A stretch of 64,000 nucleotides of DNA from Allosaccharopolyspora coralli. GTDB taxonomy: Bacteria > Actinomycetota > Actinomycetes > Mycobacteriales > Pseudonocardiaceae. This document shows, piece by piece, positions 35,365-44,442 of this stretch. The position numbers and the translations under genes were made by a program. Where the stretch lies: assembly GCF_009664835.1 (NCBI RefSeq), contig NZ_CP045929.1:2294001-2358000 (forward strand), in the 5' to 3' direction. Every line of letters begins with the position of its first letter. The first letter of the stretch is position 1. A model generated the notes under the pieces. The model worked only from the letters and a program-made list of their open reading frames with translations. It did no database searches and was not told where the DNA came from.

Positions 35365-36047
35365 TCGCAGAGTGTCGCATGCTGATCGGGCTGGCCGTTA
35401 CCCGAATTCCGCCCTATAGGCCCAAAGGCGCCAAGCCCCAACCTCCCCGCAGCTCTGGAGCAATCCGCCCTGGTCGGCTCTGGCACCCGGCAGGGCTCCC
35501 ACGCCTCGTTAGCTGGCGTCGTCGGTCACGGCGCGGAGCGGTTTCGCTCCGAGAGTCGTTGTCGGCGCTTGTCGTCAACCCGCTCACCGAGGTCGCCCAG
35601 GTTGACCGGCGAGACGACTGTGTGGCCCCTACCGGTCACCCCAGGGCAGCGGCTCACCCTCGACGAAGTGACCGCGGCGCGCGAGGCATCGTGAGCTTGG
35701 CATGATCGACCCTTTCGTCCTACCCACCGCCTACGCCCCCGACGGTCCAACCCGTGACGTGGTCGCGGCGCGCCTGGCCACCGGCGATGCCTTATTCGCT
35801 CCTGCCCACGCGGAGGGTCGTGTCCGGGTTGCGCGGGGCATGGCCCGACGCCGCACGCTGCCGTACCCGCCGGCGAGTCGAACGGCGGGACTCGAGTGCT
35901 CGACCCAGGCGAAAATCGCTCGTCCCCGCCATCGTGACGGTGCCATTCATCCAGGCATGGCCCTCACGGCGCGCGGGTTCGCCGCTGCTCTGTCGGTCCC
36001 CCGGCGCACACTCTCCTCCTGAGTGCTGCGGGTGTCAGGAGGATCGA
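35365..36047. other. No intact gene; probable decayed DNA
   Basis: This 683-bp stretch holds only short Arg/Pro-rich frames. One piece, VWPLPVTPGQRLTLDEVTAA at about 35620-35695, looks like the tail of a lost protein. I see no RNA gene. AGGAGG at 36037-36042 is the ribosome site of the next gene. Confidence 0.45.
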
Positions 36048-36914
36048 ATGATCGTGGTTACCACTCCCACCGGACGAGTGGGGTCGCGAGTGGTCCGGCT
36101 GCTGGTGCAAGCCGGGGTGCGCCCGAGAGTGCTACTGCGAGACCCGAACACACTTGACGCGGCGATCAGAGCCGAAGTCGATGTCGTGCAGAGCGATCTC
36201 ACCGACGCCGAATCCGTGGTGCGCGGTACGCGCGGCGCCGACAGTCTGTTCTGGGTGAATCCGGCTACGCAGGACGACGACCCGGTGGCCGCACACGCAC
36301 ACCTGGGAGCCAACGCGGCGCGGGCCGTGGTCGACAACGGCATTCCCCGAACCGTGTTCCTGAGCAGTCTCGGGGCGGAGAAGCGATCTGGAGCCGGGGA
36401 CATCGACGGCCTCGGCCGCACCGAGGAATTGCTGGACGCCACCGGTGCGAGTGTGGTGCATCTGCGCTGCGGCTACTTCTTCTCGAACTTGCTCATGGAA
36501 CTGGATGGGCTGCGTGCGGGAGTCCTGGGTACGCCGTGGCCGCTGGACCATGCGATGCCGTGGGTCGATCCGCGCGATATCGGCGACGTCGCGGCCGCGC
36601 GACTCCTCGCGGATCGCTGGACGGGGCGCGTCGTCCAGGCCGTGCACGGGCCTGCCGATCTCACCTTTCGCCAGGTCGCCGCGATTCTCACGCGCGTGCT
36701 CGATCGCAGCGTGACGCCCGCCCACCTGGCGCAGCACGAGTTTCGGGCGGGGCTGCACGGCGCCGGCCTGAGTGCGAAGCAGGTCGAGGCGGTTGCGGGC
36801 ATGTCCGAAGGACTGAGCGGCGGATTCGTGCCGGAGAACAAGCGCAGTGTGCGAACGACGACTCCGACCACGCTGGCCGCTTGGGCGCAGACGGAACTCG
36901 CACCGGTGTTGTGA
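36048..36914 (+). CDS. NmrA-like NAD(P)-binding protein
   Basis: This 288-aa atypical SDR begins MIVVTTPTGRVGSRVVRLLV (Rossmann motif TGRVGS). It includes ADSLFWVNPATQ and PRTVFLSSLGAEKRSG, as in NmrA/QOR2-type proteins. These sense or reduce with NAD(P). AGGAGG precedes the ATG. The role is unknown. Confidence 0.9.
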   Translation: MIVVTTPTGRVGSRVVRLLVQAGVRPRVLLRDPNTLDAAIRAEVDVVQSDLTDAESVVRGTRGADSLFWVNPATQDDDPVAAHAHLGANAARAVVDNGIPRTVFLSSLGAEKRSGAGDIDGLGRTEELLDATGASVVHLRCGYFFSNLLMELDGLRAGVLGTPWPLDHAMPWVDPRDIGDVAAARLLADRWTGRVVQAVHGPADLTFRQVAAILTRVLDRSVTPAHLAQHEFRAGLHGAGLSAKQVEAVAGMSEGLSGGFVPENKRSVRTTTPTTLAAWAQTELAPVL

Positions 36915-37044
36915 AGCCCGGCAGACGAACCGACGGCTCATCGTCTGGGATACGAGACAGTTCCGGCGTGTGATGCGTTCCACCGGTACCGCGCGGCGTG
37001 CCACGGTCTGCGGACCTCGACGCACCCGGAGAGCGGAGGACACG

Positions 37045-38376
37045 GTGACGGAGCGCCAACAGGACCTTGAGACGTCCACGCACGGCTCGATCGCGGCCCC
37101 CATGTGGAAGTTCGTGGTCTACAGCGCGATCGGCGCGTTCGTGTTCTTCGTGCCGATCGAGATCGGTGGCGAGAGTTCGATCCTGCTGGATCACATGGTC
37201 ACCGGGCTGCAGGCGGTGGTTCCTGGCCTGCTCCCCTACTACGCGCTCGCGTTGATCCTGGCAGGGGCCCTGCATCCGATGGTCACGGGCACATGGCGGC
37301 GTTCGCGCGTGGATCTCGTGTTCTCGGCGTTCAAGCTCGTCGGGCTCGTCGTGGGTGTGATGCTCGTTTTCGGCGTCGGGCCGGGGTGGCTGTTCGCGCC
37401 GGACATGGGTCCGTTCCTGTTGAACAAGCTGGTCGTTCCGGTGGCGGTGCTGGTGCCGCTGGGGGCGGTGTTTCTGGCCCTGTTGGTGGGTTACGGACTG
37501 CTCGAGTTCATCGGCGTGCTGGTGCAGGGTGTGATGCGTCCGGTGTGGAGGACGCCGGGTCGTTCGGCCATCGACGCGGTCGCCTCGTTCGTGGGCAGCT
37601 ACTCGCTCGGGCTGCTCATCACGAACCGGGTGTATCAGGAGGGCAAGTACACCGGTCGTGAGGCGGCCATCATCGCGACGGGGTTCTCCACGGTGTCGGC
37701 GACGTTCATGGTGGTCGTCGCGACGACGCTGGACATGATGCAGTTCTGGAACCTGTACTTCTGGACCGCGTTGGCGGTGACGTTCGTCGTGACAGCGGTG
37801 ACCGTGCGGATGTGGCCGCTGTCGTCCATTGCCGACCGCTACGTGGACGGCACGGTCCCGCAGCGACAGGAGCCGCTGCGACGCGGACGGGTCCGGCTGG
37901 CGTGGCAGGAGGCTCGCCGCACGGTGGCGGGCGCTCCGTCGCTGGTCCGCAACGTGGGTGCCAGCGTGCGCGACGGTGTGCTCATGACGATCGCGATCGT
38001 GCCGTCGATCCTGTCGATCGGGCTGCTGGGTCTGGTGCTGGCGACCTACACGCCGGTGTTCGAGTGGCTCGGCTACGTGTTCTACCCGGTGACGTGGGCG
38101 CTGCAGTCGCCGGAGCCGATGCTGCTCGCGCAGGCCACCGCGGTCGGGATCGTGGAGATGTTCCTGCCGTCGCTGCTGGCGGCCGGTGCGCCAATGGCCG
38201 TGAAGTTCGTCGTCGCGGTGGTGTCGGTGTCCCAGATCGTGTTCTTCTCCGCCTTGGTGCCGTGTATCGCGGCCACCCGCATTCCCATCTCGATCACACA
38301 GCTCGTGGTGATCTGGTTCGAGCGGGTCGTGCTGTCGCTGATCCTGACGATCCCACTGGCGTTGTGGCTGTTCTGA
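37045..38376 (+). CDS. YjiH-family membrane protein (nucleoside-gate domain)
   Basis: This 443-aa protein has about ten hydrophobic segments. PIEIGGESSILLDHM, NRVYQEGKYTGREAAIIATG and STVSATFMVV are typical of YjiH / nucleoside recognition (Gate) proteins. GTG 37045 follows GCGGAGGA. Its transport substrate is not established. Confidence 0.88.
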   Translation: MTERQQDLETSTHGSIAAPMWKFVVYSAIGAFVFFVPIEIGGESSILLDHMVTGLQAVVPGLLPYYALALILAGALHPMVTGTWRRSRVDLVFSAFKLVGLVVGVMLVFGVGPGWLFAPDMGPFLLNKLVVPVAVLVPLGAVFLALLVGYGLLEFIGVLVQGVMRPVWRTPGRSAIDAVASFVGSYSLGLLITNRVYQEGKYTGREAAIIATGFSTVSATFMVVVATTLDMMQFWNLYFWTALAVTFVVTAVTVRMWPLSSIADRYVDGTVPQRQEPLRRGRVRLAWQEARRTVAGAPSLVRNVGASVRDGVLMTIAIVPSILSIGLLGLVLATYTPVFEWLGYVFYPVTWALQSPEPMLLAQATAVGIVEMFLPSLLAAGAPMAVKFVVAVVSVSQIVFFSALVPCIAATRIPISITQLVVIWFERVVLSLILTIPLALWLF

Positions 38377-38445
38377 CCCGGACACGCATCCAGAGGCGGG
38401 AAAAATCAGCGGACACGGTGCGGGGCGGCTTGCTACGGTCCGGGC

Positions 38446-38496
38446 ATGCAGCGTGCTGTGGAGACGACGACGCCGGAGACGGTCCCGGCGCGCTGA
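38446..38496 (+). CDS. Threonine-rich leader peptide of the ThrRS paralogue
   Basis: This 16-aa peptide, MQRAVETTTPETVPAR, has four ACG Thr codons, three in a row. It starts within about 7 bp of a TACGGT -10 (38434-38439), consistent with leaderless translation. A strong hairpin and then a threonyl-tRNA synthetase gene follow. Ribosome stalling at the Thr codons would report Thr-tRNA shortage. The attenuation role is inferred. Confidence 0.75.
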   Translation: MQRAVETTTPETVPAR

Positions 38497-38514
38497 CGCT
38501 TGTCTGATTCACCT

Positions 38515-38540
38515 GAGCCCGGGGCGAGTGCCCCGGGTTC
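38515..38540 (+). terminator. Attenuator hairpin
   Basis: An 11-bp stem (GAGCCCGGGGC with GCCCCGGGTTC, one G-T pair) closes a GAGT loop, 18 nt after the leader peptide stop. There is only a weak pyrimidine-rich tail (CTCTCGTGTC), as is common for actinobacterial terminators. Confidence 0.7.
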
Positions 38541-38582
38541 CTCTCGTGTCGTGCCTCGCTCCCCTGCTGGAAGGAGCGTGTG

Positions 38583-39800
38583 ATGCACGACCACCGCAAG
38601 CTCGGCCGCGAGCTCGAGTTGTTCGGCACCGACCCGCAGATCGGTGCCGGTCTGCCGTACTGGCTGCCGGCCGGTGACGACCTCAAACGTGCCGTGGAGG
38701 AGTTCGTCCGGGACCGCGAACGACAGGCGGGCTATCGGCACGTGTCGTCGCCAGTGCTGGGCAAACGCGCACTCTACGAGCGGTCGGGGCACGAGCAGCA
38801 CTACCGCGACGACATGTTCCCGCCCATGCGGGTCGGGGGCGAGGAGCTGGTGTTGCGGCCGAGTCTGTGCCCGCATCACGCGGTGCTCTACCGCTCACGG
38901 TCGCGTAGCTACCGCGAACTGCCGGTGCGGTTCGCGGAGTTGGGCGCCATGTTCCGCGCGGAACGTTCCGGTGTCGTGAGTGGATTGAGGCGGGTGCGGG
39001 CGATGCAGCTCAACGACGGCCACGTGTTCTGCGCGCTCGACCAGGTCGCCGGTGAGGTGCGGGCGTGTCTGGGGCTGATCCGGGAGGCTTACGCGGCGAT
39101 GGGCATCGAAGCCGCGGCCTATCGGTTGTCGCTGCCGGATGCGAGCGGCAAGTTCGTCGCGGACGCCGCGATGTGGCAGCGGGCGAACGCCGTGCTGCGC
39201 GACGCCCTCGTCGAGTCCGGTGTGGACTTCGAGGTGGCCGAGGGCGAGGCGGCGTTCTACGGGCCGAAGATCGACGTGCAGGTTCGGGACAGTGCGGGGC
39301 GGGAATGGACCTTGTCCACCGTGCAGGTCGATTTTCACCAGCCACGCCGTTTCGACCTGCACTACGTCGGTGCCGATGGGGCACGTCACCGGCCGGTGAT
39401 GGTGCATCGTGCGATCGTCGGCAGCATCGAGCGCATGGTGGCGCACCTGCTGGAAGTGCATGGTGGGGCGTTGCCGCCGTGGTTGGCGCCGGTGCAGGTG
39501 TTGGCGCTGCCGGTCTCCGAGTCGGAAGCGTCGGCGGCGTACCGGTTCGCGGATCGCTGCGTGCGGGCCGGGCTGCGGGCCGAGGTCTCGGAACAGGGCA
39601 GCCTCGGCGCGAGAATCCGCACGGCGCGTCTCGTGCCGTATCAGGCCGTGATCGGCCCGAAAGAGGCCGTCGCTGAGTCCGTGGCGGTGCGGCTACGAGA
39701 CGGCCGGAAACTCGATCCGATGCCTGCCGGGGCCTTCGTGCACGCTGCGGCCTCCCTCACCGCCGAGCACGAGATCCGGTTGTGGCCGACAGGGGCGTGA
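38583..39800 (+). CDS. Short threonyl-tRNA synthetase paralogue (no TGS/editing domains)
   Basis: At 405 aa this is far shorter than housekeeping ThrRS (about 640). It begins directly at the catalytic core. Zinc ligands equivalent to those of ThrRS are present: Cys96 (LRPSLCPHH), His147 (MQLNDGHVFC) and His275 (PVMVHRAIVG). Class II motifs 2 and 3 and the anticodon-binding domain are intact. AAGGAG precedes ATG 38583. It may be a resistance or stress-induced enzyme that cannot edit mischarged Ser-tRNA. Confidence 0.9.
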   Translation: MHDHRKLGRELELFGTDPQIGAGLPYWLPAGDDLKRAVEEFVRDRERQAGYRHVSSPVLGKRALYERSGHEQHYRDDMFPPMRVGGEELVLRPSLCPHHAVLYRSRSRSYRELPVRFAELGAMFRAERSGVVSGLRRVRAMQLNDGHVFCALDQVAGEVRACLGLIREAYAAMGIEAAAYRLSLPDASGKFVADAAMWQRANAVLRDALVESGVDFEVAEGEAAFYGPKIDVQVRDSAGREWTLSTVQVDFHQPRRFDLHYVGADGARHRPVMVHRAIVGSIERMVAHLLEVHGGALPPWLAPVQVLALPVSESEASAAYRFADRCVRAGLRAEVSEQGSLGARIRTARLVPYQAVIGPKEAVAESVAVRLRDGRKLDPMPAGAFVHAAASLTAEHEIRLWPTGA

Positions 39801-39838
39801 GTCTTTTTGGTTGCTATAGCCACCAAAGAGGCTCACGC
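39795..39838. repeat. 44-bp palindromic repeat, copy 1
   Basis: GCGTGAGTCTTTTTGG and CCACCAAAGAGGCTCACGC form near-perfect arms around a TATAG centre. It overlaps the ThrRS stop codon and could terminate transcription. The upstream CGGTTGTGGCCGACAGGG is also shared with copy 2. Confidence 0.85.
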
Positions 39839-39900
39839 GTTCTGTATCCGGGAGTGAACGCCGCGCTCGTCTTGGTGGAGCGCAGGCATCGCGTCCGTGC

Positions 39901-40437
39901 TCATGTTTCCGTGGCTGCCCGGAGGTGCTGTACGGCGTCGTCGGGGTCGAGGGTGGCGGTATCGATGACGACCCGGTCCCGAGTCCAGGGTGTGTAGTCG
40001 CGGCTGGTGATCTGTTCCCAGGTCGGCTTGGTGAGCCCGGGAACGTCAACCGTCCGTTCCTCGGCTCGCCGACGATGTTCGGCCACGTCGGAGCAGAGGA
40101 TCTCGACCTCGACGACACGGGCGCCGGTGCGAAGTCCTGCGTCGCGCCACGCATCGCGACTCTCCTGGAGGGGGTTCACCGACTCCGCCACCACGTCGAG
40201 GCCGTTGCGCAACTGGTCGCTCGCCACGCCGTAGCCGACTTCGTACCCGGGCGGCGAATCCCAACCGTTGGACGGTTCCGCCGCCCCTTCCGCGCGGCGG
40301 ATCGCGGTTTCGATGCTGTCCACGCGCACCTAGGCGGCGCGCAGGTCCCGGGTCAACCTCTGGGCGATCGTGGTCTTGCCGGCAGCAGGAAGACCGCCGA
40401 TGACGATCAGGCCCGCTGGACCGGGTCGTTCATGGAA
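39901..40437 (-). pseudogene. AAA/kinase-like P-loop gene with an amber codon
   Basis: VIGGLPAAGKTTIAQRLTRD carries the Walker A motif. After LRAA a TAG (complement of 40330-40332) interrupts before VRVDSIETAIRRAEGAA. Homologous P-loop kinases usually have Tyr here, so TAC/TAT to TAG is likely. The rest stays open to 39901 (ending LRAATET). No in-frame start is visible upstream, so the N-terminus may also be damaged. Confidence 0.8.
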
Positions 40438-40590
40438 GACATCCCGGGAGGCTACCGGGATCGCGACACACCGTCCGGCCCTTGTCCGGCCATGACCGCT
40501 GGTTACAGGAGCGAGAGAAGCATCACCACCTCGTCGCGCACGCTGCGGTCTTACTCGCCGAGGACCACGAGGCCGGTTGTGGCCGACAGG

Positions 40591-40634
40591 GCGTGAGCCT
40601 TTTTGGTGCCTATAGCCACCAAAAAGGCTCACGC
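40591..40634. repeat. 44-bp palindromic repeat, copy 2
   Basis: GCGTGAGCCTTTTTGGTG and CCACCAAAAAGGCTCACGC flank CCTATAG. It differs from copy 1 at a few bases, mostly keeping the stem paired. It lies between two minus-strand genes and also shares the preceding CCGGTTGTGGCCGACAGG. Confidence 0.85.
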
Positions 40635-40652
40635 GCTGGTGACGTGGCTGGG

Positions 40653-41495
40653 TCAGGCAGGGATTGGGCGGGCGGCTCCGGTGACGCTGACCCGATCATC
40701 CGGGGCGAGCTGCACGAGAAGCTCGGACGCGGCACCCATGTCCTCGCCCTGCCACACGGTGAGGCGCTCGGCTTCGGTCAGGTCGCCGAGTTCACGCAGG
40801 TAGGCACCGAACGCCGCGGCGGCCGCCCCGGTGGCGGGGTCCTCGCGCACCCCACCAGGCGGGAAGGGGTCGCGAGCGCGCCAGCGGTGCGAGGTGTCCT
40901 CGCAGACGATCTGCACGGTCGTCCACGCGTGCTGGGCCATCAGCGTGTCCAACAGGTCGTAGTTGTAGTCGAGCTCGGCGAGGGCGCGGCGCTCGGCGAG
41001 GACGAGCACCGGGTGGTCGTTACCGGCGTTGGCCACTCGCGGCGGCCACGCTGGATCGAGGTCGGCGGGCGTCAGCCGCAAGGCGGTCAGCAGCCGGGTG
41101 AGGTCGTCCCCGGGCAGAGGCCGGACGGTCGTGGGGACGCTGGTGAGCGTCGCACGCAGCACACCGTCGTCACCGGTGTTCGTGGTGACGTCGATGGCAC
41201 CGGCGGGTGTGCGGAAGGTGAGTGTTCCGGTGCCGACGCGTTCGGCGCGCGCGACGGCCGTGGCGATCGTGGCGTGCCCGCAGAAGGCGACCTCGGCTTT
41301 CGGGCTGAAGTACCGCAGCGGCAACGCCCCGTCCGGGTCCGGTATCGGCGTGAGGAACGCCGTCTCGGAATACCCGATCTGGGCGGCGGCCGCCAGCATC
41401 GCGGCGTCGTCGAGGTCGGCGGCGTCCAGCACGATCCCTGCCGGATTGCCGCCGTGGCCGTCGCGGGTGAACGCCGCGTACCGCAGGATCTCCAT
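40653..41495 (-). CDS. PhzF-family epimerase/isomerase
   Basis: This 280-aa protein begins EILRYAAFTRDGHGGNPAG, with GYSETAFLTP (catalytic Glu), FCGHATIATA and EDPATGAAAAAFGAYL, all PhzF signatures. Members catalyse proton shifts on small acids. No phenazine genes are nearby, so the substrate is unknown. Confidence 0.92.
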   Translation of the reverse strand: MEILRYAAFTRDGHGGNPAGIVLDAADLDDAAMLAAAAQIGYSETAFLTPIPDPDGALPLRYFSPKAEVAFCGHATIATAVARAERVGTGTLTFRTPAGAIDVTTNTGDDGVLRATLTSVPTTVRPLPGDDLTRLLTALRLTPADLDPAWPPRVANAGNDHPVLVLAERRALAELDYNYDLLDTLMAQHAWTTVQIVCEDTSHRWRARDPFPPGGVREDPATGAAAAAFGAYLRELGDLTEAERLTVWQGEDMGAASELLVQLAPDDRVSVTGAARPIPA

Positions 41496-41668
41496 CCGGC
41501 TGCCTCTCGTGTGATTCGGTGTCCTCCCGAACGGTATGTCGCGAGTTCCGCTTTCGGCAGGTCCCGTCGCGCTGCAGTGCGGGACGCCACGATCAGACGC
41601 ACCATGGCTCTCGGCCCGGCTCGGCCACCGACCGGGTCCGCACGGTTCGACCGTTCGACGGGAGAAGA

Positions 41669-42910
41669 ATGCAGGGCGATTCGCGTGCGTCGGCCGTGCT
41701 GGCCGACCTGGACGGCATCCGAGACTGGCAGGAGCAGTTCTACCGGGACCTGCACTCTCATCCGGAGCTCTCGCACCAGGAACACCGCACCGCCTCGGCC
41801 GTCTCGCGGCGACTCGACGAATGTGGCTACCAGGTCCACGAGGGCGTGGGCGGCACCGGCGTCGTCGGTGTCCTGCACAACGGAGACGGGCCGACGGTGC
41901 TGTTGCGTGCGGACATGGACGCACTGCCCGTCCGCGAAACGAGCGGGCTGTCCTACGCCAGCACCGTCGTCACCGACGAGACACCGGTCATGCACGCGTG
42001 TGGGCACGACGTGCACGTCACGTGCCTTCTCGGGGCCGCACAACTGTTGGCCGCGAGCACCGGGCAGTGGACCGGCACGGTGCTCGCGGTGTTCTAGCCG
42101 GCGGAGGAAGTCGCCGACGGCGCCCGGACAATGGTCGACGACGGTCTGACTGAACTCGTGCCGCGACCGGACGTCGCACTCGGCCAGCACGTCCTGCCGA
42201 TGGCGGCCGGTCGGGTCGCCACCCAATCCGGTCCGACGTTGGCGGCCGCCGACAGCACGCGCATCGTCGTGTACGGACGCGGGGCTCACGGGTCGATGCC
42301 GCAGTCGGCGATCGATCCCGTCGTGCTCGCCGCCATGATCGTCGTCCGGCTGCAGACCGTGGTGGCCCGCGAGATCGCACCCGGCGAGCCGAGCGTGCTC
42401 ACCGTCGGCAGCATCCAATCGGGAACCAAGAGCAACATCATCCCCGATCAGGCCGAGATCCAGCTCAACCTGCGCACGTACAGCGATCAGACCCGTGCGT
42501 CCGCGCTCGAAGCGATCGAACGAATCACCCGCGCCGAATGCCAGGCGTCGAACTCGCCCCGGGAACCGTCCTTCGAGCTCTTCGAGCGGTTCCCGGTCAC
42601 CGACAACGACCCGGCCGCCACCCGGCGGGTCGCCGAGGCCTTCACCGGCTTCTTCGGCGACCGCGCGGGCGCATTGGGCCAGTGGGCCGCCAGCGAGGAC
42701 TTCAGCGAGCTCGCCGACGCATTCGCCGTCGCCTACACGTACTGGGGCATCGGAGGTATCGATCCGGACGTGTTCGACCGCGCCGCGGCGGCGGGGCTTG
42801 TGGACCAGGAGATCCCGGCCAACCACTCGGGCGACTTCGCACCGGTGATCCAACCGACCCTGACCACCGGGACCGAGGCCCTGGTCGTCGCCGCTCTCGC
42901 GTGGCTCTAG
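41669..42910 (+). pseudogene. M20 amidohydrolase gene with an amber codon
   Basis: The gene begins at ATG 41669 after GGAGAAG. It encodes an M20D aminoacylase/hippurate hydrolase: HSHPELSHQEHRTA, LRADMDALPV, MHACGHDVH and IPANHSGDFAPVI. At 42095-42097 the family-typical FQPAEE reads F-TAG-PAEE, a CAG to TAG change. Both halves are otherwise intact (413 codons), so the mutation is recent or a base error. TAG is a normal stop elsewhere, including at this gene's own end. Confidence 0.88.
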
Positions 42911-42941
42911 CTGCGCCGGGCCGTTGGGACGCTCGCGGCGT

Positions 42942-43814
42942 TCAGGGGGTCACGTCGCGGACGAGTGCGGCGAGGTCGTCACGCACGAGCGCGCCGAGGC
43001 TGTGGCCCTCGCCGTCGACGAAACGCGTGTCGACGTGCGGCAACGCGTCACGCATGGCCTCGGCCACTGCGATGGGCACGTTCGCGTCCTCGGTGCCGTG
43101 CCACAGGTGCACGGGTGTCGCGACGTCGGCGAGGTCGAATCCCCATGGCCGTGTGAACATCACGAGTTCGTCGGCGGCGCTGCGCCCTCCGTCCTGCAGT
43201 GCCTCGCGGGCCGCCGGGACCAGCAGGTGTGCGACCAGCGGCCATGCCCGCTGGTCCGGGTCGGGCAGACGACCGCGCATCGACTCTGCCCAGCGCTGCG
43301 GACGCGTGCGCACCTGGCGGGCAAGCATCCGCATCTGCAGCCGCAGAAGCCACGGGGCCCGTTGCGCGAGGGTGATGAGCACGCGGTTGTCCCGTTTCAT
43401 CCCGGCGCGCACGCTCGGATCTTGGGCCGGTCCCAGTCCCGCGACCACGACTGTTGCGTGGAGCCGGTCGGGAATGCAATGGGCCACGGCGAGGGTGTGC
43501 GGGCCGCCGCCGGACTCCCCTGCCGCGACGACCCGCTCGAACCCGAGGTGGTCGAGCAGTTCGGCGATGTCGGCGGCGTAGCCGGGAAGGCTGCGGTGCG
43601 GGTCCCGGTCGGAGTGACCGCAGCCGGGCTTGTCCACGGAGATCCACCGCACGTCGGCTTCCCGCGCTGGTGCGTGGTAGAGGCCTCCGGCGAGCCCTGA
43701 GGCGGGTGTGCCCGGGGTGTAGACACAGGGCACCCCGTCGGGTGCGCCGAACTCGTGCCAGGCCAACCGACGTCCGTCCTGCAGTGTGATGCTGTCCCGC
43801 TGTGCGCGCGCCAT
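42942..43814 (-). CDS. Alpha/beta-hydrolase
   Basis: This 290-aa protein has the oxyanion HG-like PGTPASG, the nucleophile elbow AAGESGGGPH (Ser), an acid in WHGTEDANVP and the catalytic His in EGHSLGAL. It resembles epoxide-hydrolase/prolyl-peptidase-like esterases. Start ATG 43814. The substrate is unknown. Confidence 0.9.
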   Translation of the reverse strand: MARAQRDSITLQDGRRLAWHEFGAPDGVPCVYTPGTPASGLAGGLYHAPAREADVRWISVDKPGCGHSDRDPHRSLPGYAADIAELLDHLGFERVVAAGESGGGPHTLAVAHCIPDRLHATVVVAGLGPAQDPSVRAGMKRDNRVLITLAQRAPWLLRLQMRMLARQVRTRPQRWAESMRGRLPDPDQRAWPLVAHLLVPAAREALQDGGRSAADELVMFTRPWGFDLADVATPVHLWHGTEDANVPIAVAEAMRDALPHVDTRFVDGEGHSLGALVRDDLAALVRDVTP

Positions 43815-43971
43815 GGACCGATGGTGCGCGCGCATGAGCCTCGGTTCAACGGGCTTTGCCGTGGGCGAACGTTCCACTGTGGAGGCGCTCAGGCGCGGAT
43901 AGACTCGCGGCCGGTACCGGACGGGACACAGCTCGTGGGGTCCCACTCTCGACGACGTGCGGGGTTCGACC

Positions 43972-44361
43972 ATGCTCACTGCCGACGACCACATCGCGAT
44001 CCACCAGACGCTCGCCGACTACGGGCACGTCGTCGACGATCACGATTGGGACCGCGCCGAGGACGTGTTCACCACCGATGTGGTGTTCGAGACCGGCGGG
44101 TCCGACGGCAGGGTGTTGCACGGTGTCGCCGACATCGTGGCGACGTTCAAAGGGCGCAACATGTACGCGCACGTCACCACCAACACGACGCTGCGGGAGG
44201 AAGCCGACGGGCTCGTGCACGCGCACAGCAAGTTCGTCGGTTTCCCGAACGAGGGCCCGCCGGTCACGGGCGACTACCACGACGAGATCGTCCGCACGGC
44301 CGCCGGTTGGCGGCTGCGGTATCGGCGCGCCGAGGTCCGGGCCCGCAAGTTCTTCGACTGA
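43972..44361 (+). CDS. SnoaL-like / NTF2-fold protein
   Basis: This 129-aa protein begins ADDHIAIHQTLADYGHVVDD, then HDWDRAEDVFTTDVVFE. This is the classic SnoaL_4 pattern with His/Asp residues in the pocket. ATG 43972 is preferred over GTG 43957. A TAGACT hexamer near 43901 may be its -10. Confidence 0.9.
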   Translation: MLTADDHIAIHQTLADYGHVVDDHDWDRAEDVFTTDVVFETGGSDGRVLHGVADIVATFKGRNMYAHVTTNTTLREEADGLVHAHSKFVGFPNEGPPVTGDYHDEIVRTAAGWRLRYRRAEVRARKFFD

Positions 44362-44380
44362 GACTCCCGCAACCGATGGG

Positions 44381-44427
44381 GCGAACGGCACTTTCGCCCC
44401 ACGAGACGAGGCGAACGTGCCGTTCGC
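44381..44427. terminator. Long inverted repeat between convergent genes
   Basis: GCGAACGGCACTTTCGCC (44381-44398) and GGCGAACGTGCCGTTCGC (44410-44427) pair over 18 bp with one mismatch and an 11-nt loop. It lies between the SnoaL-like and TetR genes, so it probably terminates both. A related GGGCGAACGTTCCACTG occurs at about 43863. Confidence 0.7.
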
Positions 44428-44442
44428 TCGGAGGAGAGCGGT

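Noticed and set aside
36688-38385. A 565-aa minus-strand frame opposite the YjiH-like gene
   Set aside because: Arg/His/Gln-rich antisense shadow; the plus strand encodes clear membrane segments with a ribosome site.
39795-40634. CRISPR-like array from the repeated palindromes
   Set aside because: Only two copies, 0.8 kb apart with genes between them, no regular spacers and no cas genes.
42095-42097. Amber codon as pyrrolysine or programmed read-through
   Set aside because: TAG is used as an ordinary stop in this window, including at this gene's own end, and no Pyl genes are visible. A CAG to TAG mutation is simpler.
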